A DNA stretch of 64,000 nucleotides from Streptomyces griseus subsp. griseus (lineage in GTDB: Bacteria; Actinomycetota; Actinomycetes; Streptomycetales; Streptomycetaceae). The stretch is from assembly GCF_000720255.1 (NCBI RefSeq), contig NZ_JOJE01000016.1:1-64000 (forward strand), written 5' to 3'. Position numbers and translations under genes: made by a program. Each line of letters opens with the position of its first letter. The stretch's first letter is position 1. Below are positions 1-9,593 of the stretch, piece after piece. A model generated the notes under the pieces. It was given only the letters and a program-made list of their open reading frames with translations, did not search any database and was not told the origin of the DNA.

Positions 1-369
1 CTCCAGCACGCAGAACTCGTTGCCCTCCGGGTCGGCGAGGACCGTCCACGGCACATCGCCCTGGCCCACGTCGGCGGGCGTCGCACCGAGGGCCCGCAGG
101 CGCGCGACCAGCTCCGCCTGATGGGCCGTAGAGGTGGTGGCGAGATCGAGGTGCACGCGGTTCTTCGTCGTCGTCTTGGGTTCCGGGACGGAAACGACGT
201 CGACGCAGACGGCGACCGGGTCCGGCCAGACGAAGCCGACGCCGGGTTCGACGTTGGTCACGCCCGGTGCCTCGCTGGAAACACCCCAGCCGAGCGCATC
301 CGCCCAGAACCTGCCGACCGCCGAGTCGTCAAGAGCCTTTATGTTCACCTGAACAGGTCGCAGTGCCAT
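1..369 (-). CDS. VOC (glyoxalase/bleomycin-resistance fold) family protein, 3' end outside window
   Basis: The reverse strand encodes 123 codons from an ATG at 369 and is still open at the window edge, so the C-terminus is missing. The start reads MALRPVQVNIKALDD and the visible end DPEGNEFCVLE, the classic last strand of a VOC module with its metal-ligand-type Glu. A region FWADALGWG lies near residue 21. Members are small metal-dependent lyases, dioxygenases or drug-binding proteins; the substrate cannot be told from sequence. The neighbour at 432 is on the same strand, 62 bp upstream. Family call is firm, function open. Confidence 0.85.
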   Translation of the reverse strand, partial: MALRPVQVNIKALDDSAVGRFWADALGWGVSSEAPGVTNVEPGVGFVWPDPVAVCVDVVSVPEPKTTTKNRVHLDLATTSTAHQAELVARLRALGATPADVGQGDVPWTVLADPEGNEFCVLE

Positions 370-431
370 GCCGGTAATCCTATGCACCCGCTCAGCGGCG
401 AAGCGGGCAACGTCGCCAAACAGAGATCGAC

Positions 432-1691
432 TCAACTGCGCCGCAGAGTCAGCCTGTTGACCGCATCGATCACTGAGGCCGCCCCGTCCTCCCCTCGTAC
501 CCGAGTGCCCAACTCCCGGGCGCGCTGCCGGAATCCGGGCTCGCGGGTGACCCGGGTCAGGGCCGATGCCAGGGTGTCGGTGGTCAGGCGGCGCAAGGGG
601 ACGGCCTGCGGCGCGACCCCCAGTCCGACCAAGCGGGCGGCCCAGAAACCCTCGTCGAACTGGATGGGGACGGGCACGGCCGGGACGCCGGCGCGCAGGC
701 CCGCCGCCGTGGTGCCGGCGCCACAGTGGTGGACGACGGCCACCATCTCCGGGAAGAGGAGGGAATGGGGGACCTCGTCGATCGTCAGGACGTCGTCGCC
801 GGAGGCCTCCAGGCCGGCCCAGCCCCGCTGGACCACCCCGCGCAGCCCGGCCCGGCGCAGGGCCGTGACGATGTCGGCGCTGAGTCGCCGGGGATCGGGC
901 ACGGTGGCACTGCCCAGGCCGATGAAGACCGGCGCCGGGCCGGCGTCAAGGAAGTCCCGCACATATGCCGGGAGTTGATCTTCGCGGTCGTACGGCCACC
1001 AGTAACCGGTGACGTCGAGTCCCGCACGCCAGTCGCGCGGCCGGGGCACGACCAGGGGGCTGAAGCCGTGCAGCACCGGCCACCCCTGCCGCTCGCGCGC
1101 GCGGAGCGCGGCGCCGGGGCGCGGGGGCCGGGGGAGTCCCAGCCGGGCCCGCACCTCCGGCACGGCTCCTGTGAAGACCCGCTCCACCGCCAGGCCCACG
1201 CCGTGCCCGGCGATGCGGTTGCCGACGGCTCCCCAGGATCCGCCTCCGAGGACCGGCGGCGCGAACTCCCGGGTGGGCGCGACGGGTTGGAGGTAGGCGC
1301 CGATGCTGGGGAGGGACAGGCCCTCGGCGATGGTGTGCCCGAGGGGCGCGAGGGAGCTGGACAGCAGCAGGACGTCACTCGTGCGCGCGGCCGCCACGAG
1401 GTCGTCGGTCATCCGCCCGACCAGCGCCCGTGCCATCTCGACCACCCGCACCAGCTTGCCCACCCCGCTCGCGCTGCGATGCAGCCCCCGTCCGCGGGAG
1501 GACTCCAGCTCTGCCCGGGGATCCACCGGCAGCGCGTGGAAGCCGAGTCCCGAACCCGCCACCAGCGGTTCGAAACGGGCGTGCGTCACCAGGGTGACCT
1601 CGTGTCCCGCACGCCGGAGCGCATGCCCCAGTCCGGTGTAGGGGGCCACGTCGCCCCGGGAGCCCGCCGTCATGATCGCCACTCGTGACAC
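432..1691 (-). CDS. GT1-family glycosyltransferase (UGT/MGT-like)
   Basis: A 419-residue GT-B enzyme predicted to move a sugar from a nucleotide-sugar donor to a lipid, sterol or natural-product acceptor. The N-terminal Rossmann half opens with VAIMTAGSRGDVAPYTGLG, the glycine-rich start of sterol-glucosyltransferase-like proteins. The C-terminal half holds the donor motif HHCGAGTTAAGLRAG near residue 325, followed by VPVPIQFDE. I chose the GTG at 1691 because homologues begin just before this first strand; an ATG at 1745 would add 18 low-complexity residues. No ribosome site is obvious at either. No biosynthetic cluster surrounds it, so the acceptor is unknown. Confidence 0.85.
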   Translation of the reverse strand: MSRVAIMTAGSRGDVAPYTGLGHALRRAGHEVTLVTHARFEPLVAGSGLGFHALPVDPRAELESSRGRGLHRSASGVGKLVRVVEMARALVGRMTDDLVAAARTSDVLLLSSSLAPLGHTIAEGLSLPSIGAYLQPVAPTREFAPPVLGGGSWGAVGNRIAGHGVGLAVERVFTGAVPEVRARLGLPRPPRPGAALRARERQGWPVLHGFSPLVVPRPRDWRAGLDVTGYWWPYDREDQLPAYVRDFLDAGPAPVFIGLGSATVPDPRRLSADIVTALRRAGLRGVVQRGWAGLEASGDDVLTIDEVPHSLLFPEMVAVVHHCGAGTTAAGLRAGVPAVPVPIQFDEGFWAARLVGLGVAPQAVPLRRLTTDTLASALTRVTREPGFRQRARELGTRVRGEDGAASVIDAVNRLTLRRS

Positions 1692-2276
1692 ATGGTCAGT
1701 ATGGCCGTGCGACGGGCGCTGCGTGGGGAACGACCCGTGAAACACGTGCGTTCACGGAGCGGTCCGCCGCACCGACCACGCCCCGGCTGTCACAGCATGT
1801 CTGCTGACAGCCCCGGCTGCCGCGCGGCGGCGGCCCCGCGGTCTGCTCCAGAAGCACGGCGCCTCTTCGCGGTGTCCTCGACGATCCGGCGGGCGAGGTC
1901 GGTGCCGTTCATGAGCCGCGCCTGCGACATGATCCGCTCCTGGGTCGATCGCTCTCGTCGCCCAGGCGCACGGCATCCGCTCCGCGGGAAACCGCTCCCC
2001 GGTGGTACTCCACCCAGAGCCAGTCACGGCCCGCCCTCAGCTCAGGCCCTGTCCGGCACGCTCTCGTCCGGCGGGGCGGCCGTCGGATCCACTCCGGTCA
2101 GGAAGGCACGCGCCTGCGCCGCGAGACGCACGGCCCCCAGGGCCTGCGCTGTTGCGCAAGCTGGTCCTGGCGGCCGCGTCCGGTCCGGACCCGGCGCCGC
2201 ACGTGCCGAGGAGGCCCAGGCAGGCCGGTGACCTGGACCGCCGGTCTCCTCCCTGCTGCTCCTGCTGCTCGTCGGC
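1692..2276. other. Intergenic region with decayed coding scraps
   Basis: No intact gene fits here; the open frames are arginine- and proline-rich shadows. On the minus strand, short pieces read like real protein in different frames: a FolD-like N-terminus at 1862-1930, DWLWVEYHRGAVSRGADAV upstream of it around 1965-2035, and a tail ALGAVRLAAQARAFLTGVD with a stop at 2042-2044. The frame switches suggest eroded genes rather than a promoter region. The last two pieces match no family I recognise. Confidence 0.45.
1862..1930 (-). pseudogene. FolD-like N-terminal remnant
   Basis: From an ATG at 1930 the minus strand reads MSQARLMNGTDLARRIVED followed by TAKR, which resembles the first strand and helix of actinobacterial methylenetetrahydrofolate dehydrogenase/cyclohydrolase (typically L-M-D-G-T-x-L-A-R-R-I). 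After TAKR the similarity stops; the cofactor and substrate regions are absent. An intact folD of a different N-terminal type lies at 31899-32747. The match covers only about 20 residues, so this is tentative. Confidence 0.35.
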
Positions 2277-2639
2277 CTACTCGTCCCAGGCCTGGATCAT
2301 GGTCTGCTCGACGATCTTGCCGTCCCTGAGCGTGACCATCGACTCGGCGAGGACGCGCACGCCGTCCGAGTACTCGCAGGACTCGCTGTAGGCGGCGCGG
2401 TCGCCCTGCACGATGCACTCCTCCAGCTTGTGCGACAGGTCACGGCCGTAGATGTCGTTGAGCATTTCGCCTATCTCGCCGCGTCCGTGCAGGACACGGG
2501 GGCTGCTGGGTTGCGTGTTGTGGTCCACGATGCGCAGTTCCGCGTCGTCCGCGTAGAGCGAGAGAAGGGACGACGCGTCGCCTTCGAGGGCCCTGCGCAG
2601 GGTCTTGCGGTCGAAGGTGGAGCTTGCCGCTGTGCCCAT
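2277..2639 (-). CDS. SnoaL/NTF2-like fold protein
   Basis: A 120-residue protein starting at the ATG at 2639, with a clear GGAGG ribosome site six bases upstream, which decides against a longer start at 2696. Features of the cone-shaped NTF2/SnoaL-like fold: an N-terminal helix with LRRALEGDASSLLSLYADDAELRIVDH, a middle GRGEIGEMLNDIYG, then strands ending TLRDGKIVEQTMIQAWDE. Such proteins are small cyclases, isomerases or ligand-binding modules; many have no known substrate. It stands alone between a relic region and a stretch with no firm gene. Confidence 0.8.
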   Translation of the reverse strand: MGTAASSTFDRKTLRRALEGDASSLLSLYADDAELRIVDHNTQPSSPRVLHGRGEIGEMLNDIYGRDLSHKLEECIVQGDRAAYSESCEYSDGVRVLAESMVTLRDGKIVEQTMIQAWDE

Positions 2640-2821
2640 GATGACCTCCTCGGAAGACCCGCGGCCCGCGCGGACGCCGGGCCGTCTCGGCCTCACCTTC
2701 GAGCCTGCTCCGCCGCACCGGGCTCGGCAAGCGCAGCCGGACCACTCGTCCCGACGGGAGAGGGCGCCGCCCGACCGTGTCCGAGGGGCGCCGACGGGGC
2801 GCCGGCGGAGTCGCTGCGGGC

Positions 2822-3097
2822 ATGATCTCCACTCGATGTATCGTCGCCGCCACCGCTCTCGCCGCCGGGAGCACGGGCCTCGCCGCCCCCAAGGCGAACG
2901 CGGCCGACGCCGCTGCCCAGAACGCCGGACAGCTCAACCCGGCCGCCGTCGCGGAGCAGCGCGGCCGCCTGACGCGAGCCCATACGCTCACTCGGCGGTG
3001 GCGAGGAACTGCGTCGCCGCCAGCTCCGCGTACAGCGGATCGCCCGTCACGAGTTCACGGTGCGTGCCGACCGCGCGGACCCGGCCCGCGTCCATGA
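2822..3097 (+). pseudogene. Truncated secreted-protein gene (signal peptide only)
   Basis: An ATG at 2822 opens MISTRCIVAATALAAGSTG followed by LAAPKANAAD, which looks like a Sec signal peptide with an A-x-A cleavage site. About 20 plausible residues follow (AQNAGQLNPAAVAEQ), then the frame becomes arginine- and proline-rich and runs antisense into the ABC exporter gene that ends at 2988. The body of the protein is therefore missing. No strong ribosome site is seen. The rest of 2640-2987 holds no other feature I can support. Confidence 0.35.
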
Positions 3098-4742
3098 CCA
3101 CGATCCGGTCGGCCATCGTCACCGTGGACAGCCGGTGTGCGACCACCAGCACCGTCGTCGTACGGGCGACATCCGCGACCGTGTCGCGCAGCGCCGCCTC
3201 GTTCACCGCGTCCAGCTGTGACGTGGCCTCGTCGAGCAGCAGCAGCCGGGGCCGACGCAGCAGGGCACGCGCGATGGCCACACGCTGGCGCTCGCCGCCC
3301 GACAGCTTGGTCCCCCGGTGCCCGACCAGCGTGTCGAGGCCCTGGGGCAGCCGCGCCACCAGTCCGTCCAGGCGCGTCGTCTTCAGCACCCGCGTGACCG
3401 TGCCGTCGTCCGCCCCCGGGTTGCCGAGCAGCAGGTTGTCGCGCAGCGAGCCCGAGAGCACGGGCGCGTCCTGCTCCACGTACCCGATGGCGGCCCGCAG
3501 CCGGTGCAGCTCCCACTCGGTGACGTCCCGGCCGTCGAGGGCGATCGACCCGGACTCGGGGTCGTAGAACCGCTCGATGAGGGAGAACACGGTGGTCTTG
3601 CCCGCGCCGGACGGCCCGACGAACGCCGTCATCCCGCGGGCCGGCACCTCGAACGTCACCCCGTGGTGCACGTAGGGCAGGTCCTCGGCGTACCGGAAGC
3701 GCACGTCGGTGAAGGCGAGCGAGGCCGGAGGCGCCTCGTCCGACGGCGACTCGGCGGCACCGGCCGCGGGCTCGGCGGGCAGGCTCAGCGCCTCCTGGAT
3801 CCGGGTCAGGGCCGCCGCGCCCGTCTGGTACTGGGTGATCGCGCCGACGACCTGCTGGATCGGCGACATGAGGTAGAAGACGTACAGCAGGAACGCGACC
3901 AGCGTGCCCACGTCGATCGCGTCCGTCGCCACCCGCGCCCCGCCCACCGCGAGGACCGTGATGAAGGCGACCTGCATCGCCAGACCGGCCGTGTTGCCCG
4001 CGGCCGCCGACCACTTCGCGGCGCTCACGCTCTGCCGCCACGACTCCTCTGCCGCGTCGTGCAGCCTGTGCTCCTCCCGGTGCTCGGCGCCCGACGCCTT
4101 CACCGTGCGCAGCGCGCCCAGCACCCGCTCCAGCGAGGCGCCCATCACCCCGACCGCGTCCTGCGCCCGCCGGCTCGCCCGGTTGATGCGCGGCACGATG
4201 AGACCGAGGACCACGCCCGCGCCCAGGATCACGGCCAGCGTGACCCCCAGCAGCACCGGATCCACCAGTCCCATCATCACCACCGTCGCGACGAGCGTGA
4301 GCCCGCCCGTGCCCAGGCCCACCAGCGAGTCGGTGGTGACCTCCCGCAGCAGGGTGGTGTCGGAGGTGACACGGGCCATGAGATCGCCCGGCTCGCTGCG
4401 GTCGACGGCCGTGATCCGCAGCCGCAGCAGATACGACGACAACGCGCGCCGCGCGCCGAGCACCACGGACTCGGCGGTGCGCCGCAGCACGTACGAACCC
4501 AGCCCTCCCAGCGCCGCGTTGGCGACGACGAGCCCCGACATGACGAGCAGCGCACTTGTGATGGCCCGGTCGTGTCCCAGGTCGCCGATCAGCCCCCGCG
4601 CCACCAGCGGCAGCAGCAGCCCGGTGGCCCCGGTGAGCAGCGAGAGCACCGCGCCCAGCAGCAGGGTCCACCGGTGCGGCCGTACATAGCCGAGCAGCAG
4701 TCGCCACGGGGGCGCGCCGGTCTCCGTCTTTGCGATGCTCAC
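2988..4742 (-). CDS. ABC exporter, fused permease-ATPase half-transporter
   Basis: A 584-residue type-IV ABC exporter subunit expected to work as a dimer in the cytoplasmic membrane. The first 310 residues form the six-helix transmembrane domain ([19 protein letters not shown] near the start). The ATPase follows: Walker [10 protein letters not shown] near residue 375, signature LSGGERQR near 480, Walker [10 protein letters not shown] near 498 and the switch His in VVAHRLST. I start it at the GTG at 4742, preceded by GAGGAG; an in-frame start at 4769 has no such site. The cargo (drug, lipid or peptide) cannot be inferred. Transcribed alone. Confidence 0.92.
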   Translation of the reverse strand: MSIAKTETGAPPWRLLLGYVRPHRWTLLLGAVLSLLTGATGLLLPLVARGLIGDLGHDRAITSALLVMSGLVVANAALGGLGSYVLRRTAESVVLGARRALSSYLLRLRITAVDRSEPGDLMARVTSDTTLLREVTTDSLVGLGTGGLTLVATVVMMGLVDPVLLGVTLAVILGAGVVLGLIVPRINRASRRAQDAVGVMGASLERVLGALRTVKASGAEHREEHRLHDAAEESWRQSVSAAKWSAAAGNTAGLAMQVAFITVLAVGGARVATDAIDVGTLVAFLLYVFYLMSPIQQVVGAITQYQTGAAALTRIQEALSLPAEPAAGAAESPSDEAPPASLAFTDVRFRYAEDLPYVHHGVTFEVPARGMTAFVGPSGAGKTTVFSLIERFYDPESGSIALDGRDVTEWELHRLRAAIGYVEQDAPVLSGSLRDNLLLGNPGADDGTVTRVLKTTRLDGLVARLPQGLDTLVGHRGTKLSGGERQRVAIARALLRRPRLLLLDEATSQLDAVNEAALRDTVADVARTTTVLVVAHRLSTVTMADRIVVMDAGRVRAVGTHRELVTGDPLYAELAATQFLATAE

Positions 4743-4859
4743 GGTGCTCCTCGGTCGGGGTACCCGCAAGGGTATGTCGCCGGTCAGCCGCCGTTACTGA
4801 TCAGTTACGTCTAGGGTCGGGAACTGGACCGAGAGCCGCCGTAGGAAAGGGACAGCACC

Positions 4860-5948
4860 ATGGCGCAGGAAGTTCGCGGCGTGATCGCACCGGGCAAGGA
4901 CGAGCCGGTACGGGTCGAGACGATCGTCGTCCCGGACCCCGGCCCCGGGGAAGCCGTCGTGCGGATCCAGGCCTGCGGGGTCTGTCATACCGACCTCCAC
5001 TACAAACAGGGCGGGATCAACGACGAGTTCCCGTTCCTGCTGGGACATGAGGCGGCCGGGGTCGTGGAGTCGGTCGGCGCCGGTGTCACGGACGTCGCGC
5101 CCGGCGATTTCGTGATCCTGAACTGGCGCGCGGTGTGCGGGCAGTGCCGGGCGTGTCTGCGCGGCCGGCCCTGGTACTGCTTCGACACCCACAACGCCGA
5201 GCAGCGGATGACGCTCACCTCGACGGGGCAGGAGCTGTCCCCGGCGCTGGGCATCGGCGCGTTCGCGGAGAAGACGCTGGTGGCGGCCGGGCAGTGCACG
5301 AAGGTCGACGCGTCGGTGGCGCCGCAGGTGGCGGGGTTGCTGGGCTGTGGGGTGATGGCCGGTATCGGCGCGGCGATCAACACGGGCAACGTGGGCCGGG
5401 GTGACTCGGTCGCGGTCATCGGCTGTGGCGGGGTCGGGGACGCGGCGATCGCCGGGTCACGCCTGGCGGGCGCTGCGCGGATCATCGCCGTCGACATCGA
5501 CGACCGCAAGCTGGCCAAGGCCCGGGAGATGGGCGCCACGCACACGGTCAACTCGCGGGAGACGGACGCGGTGGAGGCGATCCGTGAGCTGACGGGCGGG
5601 TTCGGCGCGGACGTGGTGATCGAGGCGGTCGGCCGCCCGGAGACGTACCGGCAGGCGTTCTACGCCCGCGACCTGGCCGGCACGGTCGTCCTGGTGGGTG
5701 TGCCCACCCCCGAGATGAAGCTGGAGCTGCCCCTGCTGGACGTCTTCGGACGCGGTGGCGCGCTGAAGTCGTCGTGGTACGGGGACTGTCTGCCCAGCCG
5801 GGACTTCCCGATGCTGATCGACCTGCACCTCCAGGGGCGCCTGGACCTGGGCGCGTTCGTGACCGAGACGATCCAGCTCGACGAGGTGGAGAAGGCCTTC
5901 GAGCGGATGCACGAAGGCGACGTCCTGCGCTCGGTGGTGGTGCTCTGA
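4860..5948 (+). CDS. mscR: S-(hydroxymethyl)mycothiol dehydrogenase, zinc class III alcohol dehydrogenase type
   Basis: A 362-residue zinc alcohol dehydrogenase. In actinobacteria this subgroup oxidises the formaldehyde-mycothiol adduct with NAD+ and can also reduce S-nitrosomycothiol. Visible features: catalytic zinc Cys in CGVCHTDLH near residue 40, GHEAAGVVE near 62, the four structural-zinc cysteines in [15 protein letters not shown] near 90-104, and the Rossmann glycines in [13 protein letters not shown] near 182. AGGAAAGGGA lies 8-18 bases ahead of the ATG. The stop overlaps the next gene's ATG by one base, so the two are co-translated, as expected for a detoxification pair. Confidence 0.9.
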   Translation: MAQEVRGVIAPGKDEPVRVETIVVPDPGPGEAVVRIQACGVCHTDLHYKQGGINDEFPFLLGHEAAGVVESVGAGVTDVAPGDFVILNWRAVCGQCRACLRGRPWYCFDTHNAEQRMTLTSTGQELSPALGIGAFAEKTLVAAGQCTKVDASVAPQVAGLLGCGVMAGIGAAINTGNVGRGDSVAVIGCGGVGDAAIAGSRLAGAARIIAVDIDDRKLAKAREMGATHTVNSRETDAVEAIRELTGGFGADVVIEAVGRPETYRQAFYARDLAGTVVLVGVPTPEMKLELPLLDVFGRGGALKSSWYGDCLPSRDFPMLIDLHLQGRLDLGAFVTETIQLDEVEKAFERMHEGDVLRSVVVL

Positions 5949-6577
5949 TGGCCGCCCGCATCGAACGACTGGTCACCTCCGGGCAGTTCAGCCTGGACGG
6001 CGGGACCTGGGACGTGGAGAACAACGTGTGGATCGTCGGCGACGACCACGAGGTGATCGTGATCGACGCCGCCCACGACGCCGACGCCATCGCCGAGGCG
6101 GTCGGGGACCGGCGGCTGACCGCGATCGTGTGCACCCACGCCCACAACGACCACATCGACGCCGCCCCGGCCCTCGCCGAGCGCACCGGCGCCACCATCT
6201 GGCTGCACCGCGACGACCTGCCGCTGTGGAAGCAGACCCACCCCGACCGGGACCCCGACGCCTGGCTGCTCGACGGCCAGGTGATCGAGTCCGCCGGCGC
6301 GGACCTGCGGGTCCTGCACACCCCCGGCCACGCGCCGGGCGCGGTCTGCCTCCACGACCCGGGCCTCGGGACGGTGTTCACGGGCGACACCCTCTTCAAG
6401 GGAGGCCCGGGCGCCACCGGACGTTCCTTCTCCCACTTCCCGACGATCATCGACTCGATCCGCGACCGCCTGCTCACCCTGCCCCCCGACACGCAGGTCC
6501 TCACCGGCCACGGCGACGCCACGACCATCGGCGCCGAGGCCCCGCAACTGCGGGAGTGGATCGACCGGGGGCACTGA
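5948..6577 (+). CDS. Metallo-beta-lactamase-fold hydrolase paired with the mycothiol dehydrogenase
   Basis: A 209-residue MBL-fold enzyme with the di-metal motif THAHNDHID near residue 63, a second His in HTPGHAPG near 128, Asp in VFTGDTLF near 148 and a C-terminal LTGHGDAT. The layout resembles glyoxalase II. The ATG overlaps the stop of the dehydrogenase gene, and this two-gene unit is common in mycothiol producers, where the hydrolase is presumed to open the S-formylmycothiol product or another mycothiol thioester. That substrate is inferred from context only. Confidence 0.88.
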   Translation: MAARIERLVTSGQFSLDGGTWDVENNVWIVGDDHEVIVIDAAHDADAIAEAVGDRRLTAIVCTHAHNDHIDAAPALAERTGATIWLHRDDLPLWKQTHPDRDPDAWLLDGQVIESAGADLRVLHTPGHAPGAVCLHDPGLGTVFTGDTLFKGGPGATGRSFSHFPTIIDSIRDRLLTLPPDTQVLTGHGDATTIGAEAPQLREWIDRGH

Positions 6578-6679
6578 CGGGGCGGACTCTCCTCAGTGAA
6601 AGGCGACAAGAGATGTCCGGCTTTCCCGTCACTCTCGAAGGCGACAGCACTCGGGAACCACGAGAACGGAAGGCCGGAC

Positions 6680-7594
6680 ATGTCAGGGCCGTTGAAGGAC
6701 AGGGTCGCGCTCGTCGCGGGAGCGACGCGGGGCGCGGGACGAGGGATCGCGGTGGAACTCGGGGCCGCCGGCGCCACCGTGTACGTCACGGGACGCAGCA
6801 CCCGCGCGCACCGCTCCGAGTACGACCGGCCCGAAACCATCGAGGACACCGCCGACCTGGTCACCGAGGCCGGCGGTCAGGGCATCGCCGTCCCCACCGA
6901 CCACCTCGACCCGGCGCGGGTCCGTGCCCTCGTCGACCGGATCGCCCACGACCAGGGACGCCTCGACGTCCTCGTCAACGACATCTGGGGCGGCGAGAAA
7001 CTCTTCGAGTTCGACGCCCCCGTCTGGGAGCACGACCTCGACAACGGGCTCCGGCTGCTGCGGCTCGCGGTCGAGACGCACGCCATCACCAGCCACCACG
7101 CCCTGCCCCTGCTCCTGCGCCACCCGGGCGGCCTGGTGGTGGAGATGACCGACGGCACCGCCGAGTACAACCGCGACACGTACCGCAACAACCTCTTCTA
7201 CGACCTCGCCAAGGCGTCCGTGCTGCGCATGGCCTTCTCCCTCGGCCATGAACTCGGCCCGCGCGGCGCCACCGCCGTCGCGCTCACGCCGGGCTGGATG
7301 CGCTCGGAGATGATGCTGGAGCACTTCGGGGTGAGCGAGGAGAACTGGCGCGACGCCCTCGACCGCGTCCCGGACTTCGCCATCTCCGAGACACCCCGCT
7401 ACGTCGGCCGCGCCGTCGCCGCCCTCGCCGCGGACGCCGAGGTGGCCCGTTTCAACGGGCAGTCCCTCTCCAGCGGCGGCCTCGCCCGCGAGTACGGCTT
7501 CACCGACCTCGACGGCAGCCGCCCGGACGCCTGGCGGTACCTCGCCGACGCGAAGGACGCGGGCGAGCCGGCCGACCCGACCGAATACCGCTGA
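6680..7594 (+). CDS. Short-chain dehydrogenase/reductase
   Basis: A 304-residue SDR. The cofactor motif GATRGAGRG is near residue 17, the NDIWGG segment replaces the usual NNAG near 99, and YDLAK near 173 supplies the catalytic Tyr-x-x-x-Lys. The C-terminal third is longer than in simple SDRs and ends SSGGLAREYGFTDLDGSRP, a tail common in a subgroup of Streptomyces SDRs. I start at the ATG at 6680 (GGAAGG ahead); an upstream in-frame ATG at 6596 lacks homologous-looking sequence. Substrate unknown. Its stop nearly touches the convergent gene ending at 7597. Confidence 0.85.
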   Translation: MSGPLKDRVALVAGATRGAGRGIAVELGAAGATVYVTGRSTRAHRSEYDRPETIEDTADLVTEAGGQGIAVPTDHLDPARVRALVDRIAHDQGRLDVLVNDIWGGEKLFEFDAPVWEHDLDNGLRLLRLAVETHAITSHHALPLLLRHPGGLVVEMTDGTAEYNRDTYRNNLFYDLAKASVLRMAFSLGHELGPRGATAVALTPGWMRSEMMLEHFGVSEENWRDALDRVPDFAISETPRYVGRAVAALAADAEVARFNGQSLSSGGLAREYGFTDLDGSRPDAWRYLADAKDAGEPADPTEYR

Positions 7595-7596
7595 GG

Positions 7597-8133
7597 TCAG
7601 ACCGGGTCCGCCGCCGGAAGCGGTCCGAGCGCCTCGGGGCCGTGGGGGAGGGCCAGATCCTCCCGTACGGCCCCGTAGTACCCCTCACGACCGGCCCGCT
7701 GCCGCTCCAGCAGCGCTTCCCAGGTGCCCCCGTCCCGGCTCCCGGAGTTCAGGAACCGCTCCATCTCCCGCAGGACGACGATCCAGGCGCGGGCCCGCTC
7801 CACCACCCGAGCGCTGCCGAGCAGCAGCAGCGACTCCCAGTGGGAGTCGACCGCATCCGCCGCGGCGGCCATCACAGGAGCGGCCTCCTCGGGTGTCAGG
7901 GGGTGCGGATGCGGATCGCGTCCGAGACCGGAGGCGACCCGGTACATCAGCACCACGGACTTCTTCACCGCCCTCGCGTAGTCGCCGTACACCGCCAGCC
8001 GACGCTCCTCCCAGTGCGCCGCCCGCTCGCGCCGGAAACGGGCCCGGTCGCTGCGCACGACCGCCAGGTACGAACCGAGCGCGCCGATCACGACGCCGAG
8101 GAGCGCGGGGAGTTGCTGGAGGAAGATCGACAT
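7597..8133 (-). CDS. Hypothetical protein with N-terminal membrane anchor
   Basis: A 178-residue protein beginning MSIFLQQLPALLGVVIGALG, one hydrophobic helix, followed by a charged, mostly helical cytoplasmic part (RRERAAHWEERRLAVYGDYARAVKK; later VVERARAWIVVLREMERFL). This arrangement recurs in small Streptomyces proteins of unknown role. No ribosome site is clear before the ATG at 8133. It is convergent with the SDR (two bases apart) and lies downstream of the decarboxylase gene on the same strand, 26 bp away. Confidence 0.75.
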   Translation of the reverse strand: MSIFLQQLPALLGVVIGALGSYLAVVRSDRARFRRERAAHWEERRLAVYGDYARAVKKSVVLMYRVASGLGRDPHPHPLTPEEAAPVMAAAADAVDSHWESLLLLGSARVVERARAWIVVLREMERFLNSGSRDGGTWEALLERQRAGREGYYGAVREDLALPHGPEALGPLPAADPV

Positions 8134-8159
8134 GGGGGGGCACAGTAGCCCCGCGCCGC

Positions 8160-9557
8160 TCAGCCGACCCGCGCCGCAGCCGAGGCCACCGTCGCCAGGA
8201 CCCGCTCCATGTCCGCCTCCGTCGTGCGCCAGTTGCTGAACGCGGCCCGCAGCGCGGGCAGCCCGGCGTACACCGTCGGCGTCAGGAACGCCTCGCCCGA
8301 GGAGGCGACCGCCTGGGCCAGCGCGTCCACCCGCTCCGGGGTCGGCCGTTCGGCGAGGGTGAAGCAGACGACGTTGAGGCGGACCGGCGACAGCAGGCGC
8401 AGCCCGTCCAGCGCGGCCAGACCGTCGCCGAGCCGTTGGGCCAGGGCGACGTTGCGCTCGACGATCTCGCGGTGCCCCGCGCGGCCGTACGCGACGAGGG
8501 AGAACCACGCGGGCAGGGCGCGCAGCCGCCGGGAGTTCTCCGGGGTCAGATGGAGGAAGTCGGGTTCGCCCGTGGGCAGGCCGAGATACGGCGAGGCGTT
8601 GTGGAAGACCCGCACCTGGAGGTCTTGGCGGCGGGTGAACTGGACGGCCGCGTCATAGGGCACGTTGAGCCACTTGTGCAGGTCGACACAGACCGAGTCC
8701 GCCTCGTCAAGGCCGTCGAGCAGATGCGCGTACGCGGGGGACAGCGCGGCGAAGCCGCCGAACGCGGCGTCCACGTGGAGCCAGAAGTCGTGGCGCTCCT
8801 TCAGGGCCGCGATCGCCCGCAGATCGTCGAAGTCGACCGTGTTCACCGTGCCGGCGTTCGCCACCACGATCGCCGGCCGCCCCTCCGAGCCGGCCAGGGC
8901 GTCCTCGAGCGCGGCCAGGTCGACGGCCTCGCGGTTGTCCGGCAGCACGGGCAGGCGGCGCAGCCGGTCCCGTCCGATGCCCAGTACGGACAGCGCCTTG
9001 GCGGTGCTGGAGTGCGGGCTGCCGGACAGGACGTCGACGGGCCCGAGGGCGGCGGCTCCCTCCCGCGAGACGTCCACCCCGAGCCGCTCGCCCAGCCACT
9101 CACGGGCGACGGCCAGCCCCACCGTGTTGGACACCGTCGCGCCGGTCACGAATGCCCCGGAGTGCCGCTCGCCCAACCCGAACAGCTCCCGCAGCCAGGC
9201 CACCGTCTCCCGTTCCAGAGCGGTCGCCCAGGACCCGGCCGATCCGGACACGTTCTGGTCGTAGGCGCTGGTGAGCCAGTCCCCGGCGACCGAGGCGGGC
9301 GTGGCACCGCCCGTGACGAAGCCGAGGTAGCGCGGTCCCGCCGAACCGGAGAAGCCGGGCGCCCACCGCTCGGCGAACCGCGAGAGGGCGCCCTCGGCAC
9401 CCGTCCCCTCGGCGGGGAGGGCGTACCGGTGGGGCATCTCGTCCAGCCGTACCACGGGACGGTCCGCCAGACCGGTCACCTCCCGGGTGGCGAGGTCCCG
9501 GGCGGACTGGAGGAGTTCGGGAAGCCGGTCGAGGTCGTCGGCGAGTGTGGGGTGCAT
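8160..9557 (-). CDS. PLP-dependent group II amino-acid decarboxylase family protein
   Basis: A 465-residue fold-type I PLP enzyme of the group II decarboxylase (DOPA/glutamate decarboxylase-like) family. Key points: GFVTGGATPAS near residue 84, GAFVTGATVSNTVGLA with phosphate-binding residues near 137, the cofactor-gripping Asp and Ala in LHVDAAFGG near 262, and the Schiff-base Lys in VDLHKWLNVPYDAA near 295. It should release an amine from an amino acid; the side-chain specificity cannot be read. It faces a MocR regulator across a short region with a perfect inverted repeat, so that regulator very likely controls it. Confidence 0.88.
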   Translation of the reverse strand: MHPTLADDLDRLPELLQSARDLATREVTGLADRPVVRLDEMPHRYALPAEGTGAEGALSRFAERWAPGFSGSAGPRYLGFVTGGATPASVAGDWLTSAYDQNVSGSAGSWATALERETVAWLRELFGLGERHSGAFVTGATVSNTVGLAVAREWLGERLGVDVSREGAAALGPVDVLSGSPHSSTAKALSVLGIGRDRLRRLPVLPDNREAVDLAALEDALAGSEGRPAIVVANAGTVNTVDFDDLRAIAALKERHDFWLHVDAAFGGFAALSPAYAHLLDGLDEADSVCVDLHKWLNVPYDAAVQFTRRQDLQVRVFHNASPYLGLPTGEPDFLHLTPENSRRLRALPAWFSLVAYGRAGHREIVERNVALAQRLGDGLAALDGLRLLSPVRLNVVCFTLAERPTPERVDALAQAVASSGEAFLTPTVYAGLPALRAAFSNWRTTEADMERVLATVASAAARVG

Positions 9558-9593
9558 GCGGGGGAGCCTAGGCCGGGCACCGGGGCCGTTGCC

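Noticed and set aside
1752..2027. A 91-codon minus-strand gene
   Set aside because: Arg/Gly/Pro-rich with no ribosome site; another frame in the same stretch carries the FolD-like scrap.
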